DNA from: a virus
DNA length: 64,000 bases
Virus record (IMG/VR): IMGVR_UViG_3300036781_000119
Location: 1 to 64,000 of that record
Direction: 5' to 3' (one strand)
Part shown: positions 63,825 to 64,000 of the stretch, one piece after another
Layout: each line of letters starts with the position of its first letter
Position numbering within the stretch: the first letter of the stretch is position 1
The notes under the pieces: model-generated
Told to the model about the DNA's origin: nothing
Databases searched by the model: none
The model's input: the letters and a program-made list of their open reading frames with translations, nothing else
Position numbers and translations under genes: made by a program

Positions 63825-64000
63825 CGCATTCCGCCCGTCCGGCTATTACTGGGTAGGCGCCGAGGGCGCGGACCCCAAGGACGCCTTCATTGCGTGGTGG
63901 AGCGCCGACTGGAAAGAGTGGCGCCTGGATCGCTGGGGCGTGGAGGGGATCCAGTTCCCGCTCGGCTTCACGGTCTACAGCACCGAGCCGATCGAGTTCC
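63817..64000 (+). CDS. hypothetical protein (partial, runs off right edge)
   Basis: ATG 63817 follows GAAGGAAC. The visible 61 residues begin MADAFRPSGYYWVGAEGADP and include FIAWWSADWKEWRLDRWG. Aromatic-rich N terminus; nothing more can be said as the rest lies outside the window. Confidence 0.65.
   Translation, partial: MADAFRPSGYYWVGAEGADPKDAFIAWWSADWKEWRLDRWGVEGIQFPLGFTVYSTEPIEF

Noticed and set aside
1-64000. Search for integrase, transposase, tRNA, rRNA and att-type direct repeats
   Set aside because: None was recognised by reading. This does not prove a strictly lytic phage, as the genome continues beyond both edges.

Overview
The whole window reads as part of the genome of a contractile-tailed (myovirus-type) phage of a high-GC bacterium. 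Genes are short, tightly packed and joined by ATGA, GTGA or TGATG overlaps. No rRNA, tRNA, integrase, transposase or recognisable host gene was seen. A GapR-like protein, a DUF3309 membrane peptide, a DUF3489-type protein and the GC-rich codon use fit an alphaproteobacterial host, but the host cannot be named from this sequence.

Layout. (1) 1-520, minus: start of a small-terminase-like gene running off the left edge; the large terminase and portal are not in the window. (2) 785-14575, plus: a long run of small early or accessory genes (LexA-type winged helix, DUF932, DUF3489, DnaJ-type zinc finger, DUF4942, DUF3268, many zinc-knuckle miniproteins). It is interrupted by a minus-strand DUF3309 pair at 3996-4318 and a minus-strand ParB-methyltransferase at 8579-9814. 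(3) 14536-20957, minus: DNA-metabolism operon with a TGT/DpdA-like protein, HNH nuclease, replication-initiator-like protein, PD-(D/E)XK nuclease, RuvC-like resolvase, GapR-like protein and a helix-turn-helix regulator. (4) 21031-28208, plus: recombination block centred on a long RecT, with a degenerate DEDD exonuclease-like protein and many small proteins. (5) 28340-61100, minus: late virion block. Read from 61100 downwards it holds DUF2213 head protein, capsid cement, DUF2184 major capsid, DUF4054 adaptor and neck proteins, tail sheath, tail tube, assembly chaperones with a -1 frameshift, tape measure, hub, spike, gp25-like, baseplate J, DUF2612, six fibre or fibre-like genes, lysis genes and a tailspike. 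A homing nuclease (53876-54457) and two membrane genes (31815-32662) lie on the opposite strand inside this block. (6) 61286-64000, plus: another run of small early-type genes cut by the right edge.

Regulation. Five plus-strand promoters (before 4566, 5588, 7378, 9972 and 61286) share one architecture: TTGCGC or TGGACR, exactly 15 bp, then CATAAT/CATAAA, with an ATGCAT-centred palindrome on the -10. Four also carry an ACGRAACGCG box about 10 bp upstream. The same palindrome lies between the divergent 20957 regulator and 21031 gene, whose predicted start sites coincide with their start codons. This suggests one regulator controlling several early operons.

Most unusual observation. A Gly/Thr-rich module of about 60 residues (core LTGTTGGxGTY) occurs at least seven times in five unrelated virion proteins: tail sheath, capsid cement, baseplate J, a neck protein and the longest tail fibre. 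In the sheath and cement proteins it is a tandem pair inserted into an otherwise recognisable fold. Also notable are three consecutive tail-fibre genes that begin with Sec-type signal peptides, a TGT/DpdA-like gene without visible preQ0 synthesis genes, and a canonical G GGU UUU slippery site in the tail chaperone gene.
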